Positions 43,775 to 52,129 are shown, numbered from the stretch's first letter. The stretch is DNA of 64,000 bases from Denitromonas halophila (GCF_007625155.1 NZ_VMNK01000003.1:1-64000), one strand, 5' to 3'. A program made the numbers and translations. Notes: generated from the sequence alone by a model not told the origin.

Positions 43775-45406
43775 TCAATCCGTGCTGAAATTCAGCAGCC
43801 GGCGTTTGTTGGGGATGCGCACATAGCGCCCGCTCATTTCGATCAGCCCGGCTTCGCTCAATTGCTGGAAGGTTCGCGACAGCGTTGGCGGAGTGAGGTT
43901 GAGGTACGAGGCGATGATCTGTTTCTGCGCGGGCAACACGGCTTCGAGCACACCGTGTCCGTTGATGCGGGCATGTGCGAGCAAATGGTGGATGACCCGT
44001 TCCATGCCGGTTTGCAGCGCAAAGGCTTCGAGGTCGGCCGCCACCGCGTGGTAGCGCCGCCCCAGATGCGCCAGCACCGCTTGCGAAAATGGCAGGCTAC
44101 GCGTCAGCAAGGCCAGCAGCGGCGCTTGCGGAATCAGCAGCAGCACGGAGGCGGTCAGGGCTTGCGCGAACACCGTATGCGCCGATCCGGTCAGCGCATC
44201 GGCCTCGCCAAACACCTGCAGCGGACCGGCAATATCCATGACTTTTTCGGCGCCGCGCGCGTTTGATACCGCGAGCTTCACCTGCCCGCTGATCACCAGA
44301 TACACGCCATGCGGCGCATCCCCGCGATTGAACACCACCTTGCCCTTGGGCATGCGCATCAGGCGTGAGGCAGACTCCAGGCCATCGCGCTCCACTTTTG
44401 TCAGCCCCCGAAACAGCGCGTGTCGCGACAGCACCGAGCTGTCTTCCTTGAGCCGCTCGCCCACACCTACCGTCGCGGCATCCGCCTCACTGAGCGCCGG
44501 GCGCAAAAGCACCAGCAACACCATCTGACCATGCAGCGCCAGATGCGTCAGCCGCGCCCACACCGGCACTGCGGCGCCCTGGGCGACACGGCAATGCAGT
44601 CGCCCTTCAAAACGGCCCGCCATCAAGACTTCACTGACCAGCACCGGAAAACGCAGCGCTTCATCGGGCGCCAGCACATTCGCCAAATGCTGCGTGCTCA
44701 AGGCGTCGGCCGACTCGCCAAAAAAATCCGCCGCAGCCGTGTTGGCATGCAGGATGGTCGACGGCATCAAGGCCGAATCGACCGACACAATCAAGGCGGG
44801 TGCCTCGCCGTGTGCGCACATCTCCAGCACGCCGGCCTCGCTCGCCAGCAGCGCCGCGCTGTGCTGCGCCACCACATCGCTGAAGCTCGGCTCGGTCGCC
44901 GTCGGCACCATCAAGGCCTGTGCCCGCGCCTCCCAGCTGGCCATTCCGTCAGACGGCAAGGCGGTTGTCTTGCCCCCCGTCGGGGACGCACTCGCCTGTG
45001 CCGCACGCAGCGCCTTGGCAACGACCTGGTCCTCGCCCTGGATGTGATCGACCAGCCAGTCGCCAAGGAACATCAACAACCGCTGCCCGTCGAGCACGCC
45101 GTCCTCACCCAGCGCTTCGACCATGTCGCCCACTTGGGCAAGGAAGCGTGCATGGCTTTGATGATGGACGTCGCTCTGTTTCGCCTCCAGCCCACACAAG
45201 GCCATCAAGGCCTCTTCGGTGCTGAAGTGCACCTGTGCATACTCGGTGAGATAGCCCAGCAGCAAGCGCACCTCATCTGCCGACAACTCGGGCGCGTCGG
45301 CCAGCTTCGCGGCCGTCGCGTTGACCAGTTCAACCAGCCCGCGATGCTGCTGATCGACCACGTCGATGTCGGTTTTCAGGGAGTCGTTCCACGCCACAAT
45401 CTGCAT
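43775..45406 (-). CDS. Hemerythrin-PAS-Crp/Fnr fusion transcription regulator
   Basis: The 543-residue protein joins three parts. Residues 1-135 are a bacteriohemerythrin with all seven di-iron ligands (H21, H60, E64, H81, H85, H121, D126). Residues 190-310 look like a PAS domain (PALIVSVDSALMPSTILHANTAAADFFGESADAL). Residues 325-540 are a Crp/Fnr regulator with a cyclic-nucleotide-type barrel (VVFNRGDAPHGVYLVISGQVKLAV) and a winged helix (IIASYLNLTPPTLSRTFQQLSEAGLIEM). Hemerythrins bind O2 and NO, so this is a probable gas-responsive DNA-binding protein; the gas and target genes are unknown. Confidence 0.88.
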   Translation of the reverse strand: MQIVAWNDSLKTDIDVVDQQHRGLVELVNATAAKLADAPELSADEVRLLLGYLTEYAQVHFSTEEALMALCGLEAKQSDVHHQSHARFLAQVGDMVEALGEDGVLDGQRLLMFLGDWLVDHIQGEDQVVAKALRAAQASASPTGGKTTALPSDGMASWEARAQALMVPTATEPSFSDVVAQHSAALLASEAGVLEMCAHGEAPALIVSVDSALMPSTILHANTAAADFFGESADALSTQHLANVLAPDEALRFPVLVSEVLMAGRFEGRLHCRVAQGAAVPVWARLTHLALHGQMVLLVLLRPALSEADAATVGVGERLKEDSSVLSRHALFRGLTKVERDGLESASRLMRMPKGKVVFNRGDAPHGVYLVISGQVKLAVSNARGAEKVMDIAGPLQVFGEADALTGSAHTVFAQALTASVLLLIPQAPLLALLTRSLPFSQAVLAHLGRRYHAVAADLEAFALQTGMERVIHHLLAHARINGHGVLEAVLPAQKQIIASYLNLTPPTLSRTFQQLSEAGLIEMSGRYVRIPNKRRLLNFSTD

Positions 45407-45691
45407 TCACATCACCTCAGGAGTTGCCCCGAACCGACCATCTGCATGGTCTGGCCGGCCAGGTCGCGCGGGCATTCGTGGCGCCGCGCGTCAAGCCTCG
45501 ATTGTCCCGAACGGCCTGGGGCGCGTGTTGATGGATATCAATTGCTTCCGCCCAAACCCCTGATATCGCGGCAAAAGCCGGGCGCCGGCGAGGACAGCCA
45601 GCAACACGCCTTGTTCGCGCAGGCTGGCCGTCTACACTGAGATCTGTCACCACCACTTGCCCATCGAATGCATATCTCATAGGGAGATGTC

Positions 45692-46837
45692 ATGGCACAA
45701 GGCTTGAAGTACGACAACGACTATCTTGTCGGCGGCCCCGCGCGTGCCGCCGTCACCCCCAACTTCCGACTCGCCGAATACACCCGCCCCGACGGCAGCA
45801 TCCGGGTTCACCGGGAACTGGTCGGCGCCGTCCAGATGCTGCGCAACGCACTCAAACGCAGCGTCGATATCGCCTCCCTGCTGCCCGAAGGCGGCTTGGG
45901 CCGCGGGCGGGACGGGCGCTTCGTGTGGGTTGAGGCAGGCGACCCCGCCGAGGTCGCCGCTGCCGCCACCCGACTGGCGCGCGATGGCTGGTTCGAGCGC
46001 ATCGAAATCAAGGGGCCGCGGGTGTATCTCGAAATGCCCGACCCCGCGCAGCTCCCGCCGCTGGTGGCCGAAAACGCGCTCGAGCGCGCCATCCAGGTGA
46101 CCGCGGCGTTCGAGACCTCGGGCGACCCCTATCTGCAGGTGACCGGCAATTTCGACGGCGCCGGGCTGTCCTTCGGCCCCATCCAGGTCAACTTCGGCAC
46201 CGGCACGCTGCAAGAGATGTTCCGCCGCTACCGGGCGCGCGACGAAGCCGCCCTCAAACGCTGCTTCGGCGAGTTGTGGACCGAATGGCTGCAGGTGCTC
46301 GCCCTGCCCTCGCGCAGCCGCCAGGTGGCATGGGCCGACGGCCTCAGCCGCGGCCGCAACAAGGCCGACTTCGACCCCGCCTGGAAGGCCGCGCTGCAAG
46401 CCGTGGGCAACACCCCCGCCTTCCGCGAAGAAACCCTGCGCTATGCCTACGATGTGTACGGCCGCAAGCTGATCGCCGCGCTGTCATGGCTCAATGGCGT
46501 GTGCCCCATCCCCATCGGCAACTTCCGCTGCCTCGCCGCGCTTTATGATCTGTGCGTGCAACAAGGCAGCCTCAATAAGGCCCACGACGCTATCCGCCGC
46601 CGCGTTGTCACCGAAAACCCGACCGACGAATTCCAGCTCACCCGCATCGCGGTCGAAGAGCGCGGCCGCAAGGCCAACTCGGCTTGGCGCGCCGACTGCA
46701 TCAGCCGCCGCCTGTGCATCCTCGAGCGCGAGCCGGTCGAAGTCACCGAGTCGGGCCGCAGCGCCCAGCGCGACAACCCCAACCTGTATCTGCTGCGCAA
46801 TGTGCCGGTGAAGCAGATGGAGCGGTATTTGTTATAG
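45692..46837 (+). CDS. Lysozyme-like (chitosanase-fold) protein with degenerate M15-like N-terminus
   Basis: A 381-residue protein without signal peptide. Residues 20-115 resemble peptidase M15A domains (FRLAEYTRPDGSIRVHRELVGAVQMLRNAL) but lack clear zinc ligands. Residues 130-350 resemble a lysozyme/chitosanase fold: the candidate acid E141 (FETSG) precedes VTGNFDGAGLSFGPIQVNFGTGTLQEM. This domain pairing is typical of endolysin or toxin-like cell-wall enzymes. AGGGAG precedes the ATG. The gene stands alone, with a terminator. Function is inferred. Confidence 0.6.
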   Translation: MAQGLKYDNDYLVGGPARAAVTPNFRLAEYTRPDGSIRVHRELVGAVQMLRNALKRSVDIASLLPEGGLGRGRDGRFVWVEAGDPAEVAAAATRLARDGWFERIEIKGPRVYLEMPDPAQLPPLVAENALERAIQVTAAFETSGDPYLQVTGNFDGAGLSFGPIQVNFGTGTLQEMFRRYRARDEAALKRCFGELWTEWLQVLALPSRSRQVAWADGLSRGRNKADFDPAWKAALQAVGNTPAFREETLRYAYDVYGRKLIAALSWLNGVCPIPIGNFRCLAALYDLCVQQGSLNKAHDAIRRRVVTENPTDEFQLTRIAVEERGRKANSAWRADCISRRLCILEREPVEVTESGRSAQRDNPNLYLLRNVPVKQMERYLL

Positions 46838-46870
46838 CCGGGTATCAGCGAAGCACTCGCTGATTGCCAG

Positions 46871-46912
46871 AAAGCCGACGGTCCGCAACGCCGCATGGCG
46901 TCGGCTTTCTTT
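46871..46912 (+). terminator. Intrinsic terminator of the lysozyme-like gene
   Basis: AAAGCCGACG (46871-46880) and CGTCGGCTTT (46899-46908) form a 10-bp stem followed by CTTT. Confidence 0.75.
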
Positions 46913-46990
46913 ACAGACCGCATGCCACAGCATCGGCGCCACCCAAGCCAACCCATTGTTCTGTTAAAAGAATGTGGTACGCATCGGCAT

Positions 46991-47005
46991 TGGCGCAAGA
47001 CTTGC
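46991..47005 (+). promoter_or_regulatory. Sigma-54 promoter of the PEP-CTERM gene
   Basis: TGGCGC-AAGAC-TTGC matches the -24/-12 consensus (TGGCAC-N5-TTGC) with one mismatch and correct spacing, 84 nt before the ATG. Sigma-54 control of PEP-CTERM genes by the PrsK-PrsR system is known in Zoogloea-type bacteria; the regulators are not in this window. Confidence 0.75.
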
Positions 47006-47089
47006 TTTTGACTACCCAGACCCACTGCCGACGGCCTCGCCAGCACCACTGCCGAAAAGCCCCGTCCTCACGATTCTGGAGCCAAACGC

Positions 47090-47854
47090 ATGACACAGCT
47101 TTCTCGTATCGCCCTGACCACCGCCCTGACACTCGCCGCCGCTGGCGCGCAGGCCGCCCCGACCTTCTGGACCGACTGGACCGGCGGCGATCTGGACCAA
47201 GGCCCTGGCTTCCAGGCCCAGGGCACCATCACCACCGGCACCGCCACGGTCGGCGTCACCTACACCAACGCCAATGGCATCGGCTTCTATCAGCCCACGG
47301 GCGGCATCGACTATTGGCAGAACCAGGGCGGCGGCCGGAACGATGCCATCTCGCCGTACACCAGCGCAGCAGTCGACAACAGCCCGACCGGCTCCGACAT
47401 CATTGCGCTGCGCTACGCTGGCACGCAGACGCTGCAGTTCTCCGAGGCCATCGCCAATCCGGTGTTCGGCTTTGTCAGCCTCAACGGCAACGGCTACGCC
47501 TTCAATCAGGATTTCGTCATCATCAGCGCTGGCGGTGCCGACGGCAATGCCTGCGGCTACTGGGGTTGCGGCACGTCGTACAAAAACATCGTCGACCTGG
47601 GCGGCGGCAATTTCGAATATCAGCTGCTGGGCACCGGCGAGCCGCACGGCACCCTGCGCTTCACCGGCGCCTTTGACACGGTCAGCTGGCGCAGCCTGAG
47701 CAACGAATACTGGAACGGTTTCACCGTCGGCATCCAGGGCACCGCGGTGGAAATCTTCCCCGAGCAGCCCGGCGGCACGGTTCCCGAGCCAGCGACCCTG
47801 GCGCTGCTTGGCCTCAGCCTGCTCGGTCTGGGCGCTACCCGCCGCCGTCGCTGA
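47090..47854 (+). CDS. PEP-CTERM sorting-signal protein
   Basis: The 254-residue secreted protein has a signal peptide (ALTTALTLAAAGAQAAP) and a C-terminal sorting signal VPEPATLALLGLSLLGLGATRRRR (PEP motif, membrane helix, arginine cluster), the substrate of an exosortase. The middle is Gly/Asn-rich beta structure with two cysteine pairs, fitting an extracellular matrix component. No exosortase or EPS genes are in the window. It has its own sigma-54 promoter and terminator. Confidence 0.92.
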   Translation: MTQLSRIALTTALTLAAAGAQAAPTFWTDWTGGDLDQGPGFQAQGTITTGTATVGVTYTNANGIGFYQPTGGIDYWQNQGGGRNDAISPYTSAAVDNSPTGSDIIALRYAGTQTLQFSEAIANPVFGFVSLNGNGYAFNQDFVIISAGGADGNACGYWGCGTSYKNIVDLGGGNFEYQLLGTGEPHGTLRFTGAFDTVSWRSLSNEYWNGFTVGIQGTAVEIFPEQPGGTVPEPATLALLGLSLLGLGATRRRR

Positions 47855-47873
47855 ACACACCCGCGCCCCATGC

Positions 47874-47905
47874 AGAACGGCGACCTCGGTCGCCGTTCTT
47901 GCTTT
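47874..47905 (+). terminator. Intrinsic terminator of the PEP-CTERM gene
   Basis: AGAACGGCGACC and GGTCGCCGTTCT form a 12-bp perfect inverted repeat followed by TGCTTTC. Confidence 0.85.
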
Positions 47906-47938
47906 CAGCGGCGGCCATTCGCCGCCATCACACCGAGA

Positions 47939-48292
47939 TCAATCACGCCGATCCTTCGCGCCCCGCTCGCGATCCTCATCATCGCGGTCGGCGCGCTTGC
48001 GCTCGGTCTTCATGACTTCGCCGGAATGCGGATCGACATACAGCTCGACGCGCTGTCCCTCGGCGTTGGTCGCCTTCACTTCATAGCGATCGCGCTCACG
48101 CTCGACCGACCGGATGTCGCGGTAACCGGCCGCGGTGAGTGTGTCGTGGATTTGCGGGATGCCGAGCCACGGCGCCTCTGACATGGGCGCGCTGGCGGGC
48201 GCATTCTGCGCAAAGGCGGGCACCAGGGCAGCACCGCCGGCAACGAGTCCGGCAGCCATGGCGAGGGAGGCAAACAGGGTACGGGTTTTCAT
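47939..48292 (-). CDS. PepSY-domain periplasmic protein
   Basis: The 117-residue protein has a signal peptide (ASLAMAAGLVAGGAALVPAFA) and a PepSY-like domain (IPQIHDTLTAAGYRDIRSVERERDRYEVKATNAEGQRVELYVDPHSGEVMKTERK), then a charged tail rich in Arg and Asp. AAAGGAG precedes the ATG at 48292. Such proteins often bind metal or inhibit peptidases; its position downstream of the ECF/metal-resistance-like cluster suggests membership. Confidence 0.82.
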   Translation of the reverse strand: MKTRTLFASLAMAAGLVAGGAALVPAFAQNAPASAPMSEAPWLGIPQIHDTLTAAGYRDIRSVERERDRYEVKATNAEGQRVELYVDPHSGEVMKTERKRADRDDEDRERGAKDRRD

Positions 48293-48467
48293 GGTGGTTC
48301 TCCTTTGGGTTCGTCTCGATCGTCTGTTCGACCGTGAAGCCATTCTGGAACCCACCCGCTGAACCAAGGCTGAAGCGCGCGTTCACCCGGCATTCATGCG
48401 TTTCGCGCAGCCCAGCGGTATCTAAAACGGCTGTCGCCGCTGTGTTGTCTACTCAGCCACTGCCGAA

Positions 48468-48911
48468 TCACGGCCGGTGCAGCGCTTCGAGCGCTGACGA
48501 CACCTCTGGCTGGTTCAGCAGCAGGTGGGCCAGGCGCTCGCGTTGCGCGGGGTCGAGCATCGCACGCTCCGTGAGCAGTTGCTCGATCATCAATCGCTGC
48601 TGCGCCTGTTGCAGCAGGGCAATCTGGGCGCGTTCAGCTTCGATCGCCACAGGATCAACGGTCTCGGAGAATATGCGCCGGATCAACGCCATGCGATGAG
48701 TTTCGAGCCGAGCCGAGGCGGCGCCAAACTGCGCCAGAAACGGCGCTTCCGCGGCGTGCCAGCGCGCCCGCTGATCCGCGTTCAGCGACAGATAGTCCGG
48801 CAGCACCGGCGCCGATGGCTCACGCAGGGCATCGAGCGCAATGGCGGCCACCACGCCGAGGTTGAGCAGGACGGACAGCAGCAAGGCAAAGCGCAGGGCA
48901 GTTCGTTTCAT
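48468..48911 (-). CDS. Metal-resistance-like (Spy/CnrX-type) periplasmic protein
   Basis: A 147-residue protein anchored by an N-terminal helix (LRFALLLSVLLNLGVVAAIALDAL), then an all-helical Metal_resist/Spy-like region (LSLNADQRARWHAAEAPFLAQFGAASARLETHRMALIRRIFSE; LLQQAQQRLMIEQLLTERAMLDPAQRERLAHLLL). CnrX-type members sense metals; Spy is a chaperone. It is the last gene of the second ECF operon, overlapping the anti-sigma stop by 4 nt (48908-48911). Confidence 0.78.
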   Translation of the reverse strand: MKRTALRFALLLSVLLNLGVVAAIALDALREPSAPVLPDYLSLNADQRARWHAAEAPFLAQFGAASARLETHRMALIRRIFSETVDPVAIEAERAQIALLQQAQQRLMIEQLLTERAMLDPAQRERLAHLLLNQPEVSSALEALHRP

Positions 48912-49360
48912 CGGGACACTCTCGCAAGCAAACAGGCTTCGGGACGGGGGCATAGATTGCCGGGCGGAACGGCATCGAAAACCGACATCGCCAGCACCAC
49001 CGGCGAGGTCGCTTCACGCCCGACATCATCGGACACCAGACTCATGCCGAGGCGCAATCCGAGGACCAGCGCGGCGGCGGCACCAGCCAATGCCACCAAC
49101 GACGACCACCCACCCCACAGGCGACGGCGCGGAGCGGGTCGCGACGGCAGGCGCGTCTCGATCCGCGCGCCCAGATCGAAGCCGAGCGGCGTCGGCGGCA
49201 AGACATGAAAATCCTCGCTCAGCTGTCGCATCTCGTTCAAGCGCAGGCCACAGGCGGGGCAGCACGCCACATGCGCGCGGGCCTCGCGTTCGGCGGTCGT
49301 CGTCAAAGCACCATCGACCAAGGCCGACAGCGTCTCCAGATCAAGGCAGGTTTCAGTCAT
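48908..49360 (-). CDS. Zinc-finger (zf-HC2) anti-sigma factor
   Basis: The 150-residue protein has an N-terminal zf-HC2/ZAS motif (H-x3-CC-x2-C: HVACCPACG, residues 30-38), a membrane helix (LVALAGAAAALVLGLRLGMSL) and a short periplasmic part with two cysteines. It would inhibit the sigma factor encoded upstream. Its ATG (49360) overlaps the sigma stop by 8 nt, so the pair is coupled. Confidence 0.85.
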   Translation of the reverse strand: MTETCLDLETLSALVDGALTTTAEREARAHVACCPACGLRLNEMRQLSEDFHVLPPTPLGFDLGARIETRLPSRPAPRRRLWGGWSSLVALAGAAAALVLGLRLGMSLVSDDVGREATSPVVLAMSVFDAVPPGNLCPRPEACLLARVSR

Positions 49361-49922
49361 CGGCATCTCCGGCGAACGGGCGATAACGCGCCAGCAAGGC
49401 CGCGCGCGCACGGGCAAGGCGCGATTTCACCGTCCCCTCGCTCAGCCCCAGCGTCGCGCCAAGCTCGGCATACGACAAATCTTCGATCTCGCGCAGCAGC
49501 AAGATCTCGCGATGCTCTGGCGCGATCTGGGCGAGCGCGTCGATAAGGCGTCCCTGGCGCTGGCGCCCCGCATAGTGCTCGTCGGGCCCCGGCGCGGTAT
49601 CGGCGACCTCCGCCTGGGCCTCGAGCGCCGTAAAGCCGACACGCTCACGGCGACGCAATACATCGAGCGCGGCATTGCGCGCGATCTGCAGCAGCCAGGT
49701 CGACAGGCGCGCCTCGGGGCGCCAGCCCGGCAAGGCCGTCCAGGCCTTGAGGAAGACATCCTGGGTCAGCTCCATGGCTTCTTCACGCACGCCGATCATC
49801 CGCAACACAAAGCCGAACACGCGGTCCTGATAACGACGCACCAGCGCCGCAAAGGCGCCGGTGTCGCCAGCACGGGCACGCGCGATCTCGGCGGCCTCGC
49901 GCAATGCATCCTCATCTCGCAT
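49353..49922 (-). CDS. ECF RNA polymerase sigma factor (RpoE-like)
   Basis: The 189-residue protein has region 2 (AFAALVRRYQDRVFGFVLRMIGVREEAMELTQDVFLKAWTALPGWRPEARLSTWLLQIARNAALDVLRRR) and region 4 (LIDALAQIAPEHREILLLREIEDLSYAELGATLGLSEGTVKSRLARARAALL). It precedes a zf-HC2 anti-sigma gene and a Spy/CnrX-like gene, an arrangement seen for metal- and envelope-stress ECF systems. The start at 49922 has weak ribosome-binding support; the frame opens at 50000. Confidence 0.9.
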   Translation of the reverse strand: MRDEDALREAAEIARARAGDTGAFAALVRRYQDRVFGFVLRMIGVREEAMELTQDVFLKAWTALPGWRPEARLSTWLLQIARNAALDVLRRRERVGFTALEAQAEVADTAPGPDEHYAGRQRQGRLIDALAQIAPEHREILLLREIEDLSYAELGATLGLSEGTVKSRLARARAALLARYRPFAGDADD

Positions 49923-49941
49923 GCCCAGCGCGCGTCGCGAC

Positions 49942-50433
49942 TCAGTGCCCGGTCGCCACCGGGGCCCAGCCCGGATGATCGAAATGACGGCCATAGGCAT
50001 CGAGCGCCGTCACCAGCCGGATCACACCGGCCCGCTGATCAGTCTCCGCCGGGGCGGCACGGAGCGCGTCGGCCGCCTGACTCAACTCGGCGATCACGCC
50101 ATGGAGCACGGCGTCCGCGTCGGGCGGCAGCTTGCAATGCGCAACAATGCCGGCCACCTCCTGTTCCACCGCCTCGACGAGCGCGCCATACTGCGCAGCC
50201 GACGCTTGCCCAGCGTGGACCGCGGGCAGGGTCAGCTCGAGACGAGCACGGATATGCTGCATGCCCTCGCGCAACGGGGCATCGGTCTGCCATTTGCTGC
50301 CGGCGTTAAGGGTCAGGGCGGGCGGGCTGGCGTCGTGATGGTGCTCGCCACTCGCCGCCACGGCCCCGCCCATGGTGAAGGCGGCCAACGCGCTCAGTAC
50401 GCAGGCAAGATGGGTCAAAGTACGTGTTGTCAT
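49942..50433 (-). CDS. Hypothetical periplasmic protein with His-rich N-terminus
   Basis: A 163-residue protein with a signal peptide (VLSALAAFTMGGAVAASG), a short His cluster (GEHHHD) and a helical domain (APLREGMQHIRARLELTLPAVHAGQ; VEQEVAGIVAHCKLPPDADAVLHGVIAELSQAADAL). The His cluster suggests metal contact. It begins the operon that continues with the second ECF sigma gene 19 nt downstream. No family was recognised with confidence. Confidence 0.7.
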   Translation of the reverse strand: MTTRTLTHLACVLSALAAFTMGGAVAASGEHHHDASPPALTLNAGSKWQTDAPLREGMQHIRARLELTLPAVHAGQASAAQYGALVEAVEQEVAGIVAHCKLPPDADAVLHGVIAELSQAADALRAAPAETDQRAGVIRLVTALDAYGRHFDHPGWAPVATGH

Positions 50434-50513
50434 GATCTCGAGTCCTTTTCTATCAATGATTAAACAGACCACTCAACAGTGTTTCATCGACCGTTGAGCG
50501 GCTCTGATCACTG

Positions 50514-50539
50514 AAACGAACGACGTCGGAGAATGTTCC
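50514..50539 (-). promoter_or_regulatory. ECF-type promoter of the second sigma operon
   Basis: The minus strand reads GGAAC (50539-50535), 16 nt, then CGTTT (50518-50514), the classic sigma-E-like -35/-10 pattern. It lies 80 nt upstream of the first gene, consistent with autoregulation. Confidence 0.5.
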
Positions 50540-50561
50540 CACACGCAGCCCGACCCGGTAA

Positions 50562-51644
50562 CTACACCGCCTCGGCCATCTCCATCGTGGGGTAGTCGAT
50601 ATAGCCCTCGGGGCCCGAGGTGTAGAAGGTCGCCGGATTTGGCGTGTTGAGTTCAGCCCCGGCCGCGATTCTTTCAGGCAAGTCCGGATTGGCCAGGAAA
50701 CCGGTGCCAAAGGCGACGGCATCGAGCGTGCCGGCGGCGACGGCGGCCGCCGCTTCGTCCGGGGTATAACCCATGTTGCCGATGAGCACGCCTTTGTAGT
50801 GCTCGCGCACCGGCGTCACCACGTCGCCGTGCTGCTTGCCGAAGAAGTCGCCGCGCATCAGGTGCAGGTAGGCCAGATCGTAGTCGTTCAGGCGCTTCGC
50901 CAACCAGGTGATGAGGCCAACCGGATCGCTGTCGATCATGTCGTTGTAGCTGTTGAGCGGCGACAGGCGCAGGCCGACACGATCGCTGCCCCACACGCCG
51001 ATCACGGCGTCGAGGACGTCGAGCAACAGGCGCGCGCGATTTTCGATCGGGCCACCGTAGGCACCGCTGCGCGTATTGACCCCGTCGCGCAGGAATTGAT
51101 CAAGCAGATAGCCATTGGCGCCATGCACTTCCACCGCATCAAAACCCGCCGCTTTGGCGTTGGCCGCCGCCTGGGCGAAGCCGGCGACGATGGCCGGCAG
51201 CTCGTCATCGGCCAGCACGCGCGGCACGGTGTAGGGCTGCTTGCCCTGCGGGGTGTGCACTTCGTCGTTGGCAATCGCCACGGCGCTGGACGACACCGGC
51301 TGGCGGCCGTCATTGAGCAGCGGGTGGGCCGCACGACCGGCATGCCAGAGCTGCAGCGCGATGCGGCCGCCGGCGGCGTGCACCGCATCGGTCACCTGCC
51401 GCCAGCCGGCGATCTGCGCCTCGGAATAAATGCCCGGCTCTTTCCAGAACGCCGAGGTGCCTGCCATGGCCATGGTGGCCTCGGCAATGAGCAGGCCGGC
51501 GCTGGCGCGCTGGGCGTAGTGGGTGGCCATCAAGGCGCCCGGCACATGCTCGGCCTCGGCACGGGTGCGCGTCAGCGGCGCCATCAAGATGCGGTTCGGC
51601 AGCGTCAGCGCGCCCGCCTGAAGGGGAGAAAACAGCGTGGTCAT
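50562..51644 (-). CDS. nemA: Old yellow enzyme family alkene reductase (NemA-like)
   Basis: A 360-residue FMN-dependent OYE that reduces activated double bonds of N-ethylmaleimide, quinones or nitro-compounds. Motifs are LPNRILMAPLTRTRAE, LQLWHAGRAAHPLL (with the H-x2-A/H pair), FDAVEVHGANGYLLDQFLRDGVNTRSGAYGG and FGTGFLANPDLPER. AGGA precedes the ATG. It is divergent from an HxlR regulator, the common electrophile-sensing arrangement. Confidence 0.93.
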   Translation of the reverse strand: MTTLFSPLQAGALTLPNRILMAPLTRTRAEAEHVPGALMATHYAQRASAGLLIAEATMAMAGTSAFWKEPGIYSEAQIAGWRQVTDAVHAAGGRIALQLWHAGRAAHPLLNDGRQPVSSSAVAIANDEVHTPQGKQPYTVPRVLADDELPAIVAGFAQAAANAKAAGFDAVEVHGANGYLLDQFLRDGVNTRSGAYGGPIENRARLLLDVLDAVIGVWGSDRVGLRLSPLNSYNDMIDSDPVGLITWLAKRLNDYDLAYLHLMRGDFFGKQHGDVVTPVREHYKGVLIGNMGYTPDEAAAAVAAGTLDAVAFGTGFLANPDLPERIAAGAELNTPNPATFYTSGPEGYIDYPTMEMAEAV

Positions 51645-51706
51645 GGATCGTGTCCTTGTTCGAATTTCTGAGCGGAAAAACAACCTGGACAGAGTGTGAG
51701 GGTGCT

Positions 51707-51741
51707 GGTAACAAATATCAACCAGTGGTATTTTAGTAACC
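51707..51741. promoter_or_regulatory. Operator palindrome between nemA and hxlR-type gene
   Basis: A 35-bp imperfect palindrome beginning GGTAACAAATAT and ending ATTTTAGTAACC fills most of the 126-nt divergent gap. HxlR proteins bind such long A/T-rich repeats; control of both genes is inferred. Confidence 0.6.
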
Positions 51742-51770
51742 TACTCGCCGCATTGAACCCGGAGCCCCGC

Positions 51771-52115
51771 ATGAACGCCCCCGCCACCGAAGTCGAAACC
51801 AAGAAAGCCGGTTGCAATGAACCCTGCCCCATCGAGCGCGGCATGCGCGTGCTCGGCGGCAAATGGACCGGCTCCGTGCTGTGGCATCTCAAGGACGGCC
51901 CGGTGCGCTTCAACGACCTCGCCCGCCAGCTCGGCGGCGCCAGCAAGAAGATGGTGGATCAACGCCTGAAGGAACTCGAGGCGCAAGGCCTGGTGCGCCG
52001 CGAGGTGCTCAGCACCCGGCCCATCGCCGTGGCCTACGAGATGACCGACATGGGCCACAGCGCGCTGGGCGTGCTGGAACACCTCAAGGCGTGGACCGAC
52101 GCGCACGGCATCTGA
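51771..52115 (+). CDS. HxlR family redox/electrophile-sensing regulator
   Basis: The 114-residue winged-helix protein has CNEPCPIERGMRVLGGKWTGSVLWHLKDGPVRFNDLARQLGGASKKMVDQRLKELEAQGLVRREV, with the N-terminal CPIERG cysteine typical of HxlR sensors such as YodB and QorR. It probably represses nemA until quinones or aldehydes modify the cysteine. GGAG precedes the ATG at 51771. Confidence 0.9.
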   Translation: MNAPATEVETKKAGCNEPCPIERGMRVLGGKWTGSVLWHLKDGPVRFNDLARQLGGASKKMVDQRLKELEAQGLVRREVLSTRPIAVAYEMTDMGHSALGVLEHLKAWTDAHGI

Positions 52116-52129
52116 TTTGCGCAAAAGAA

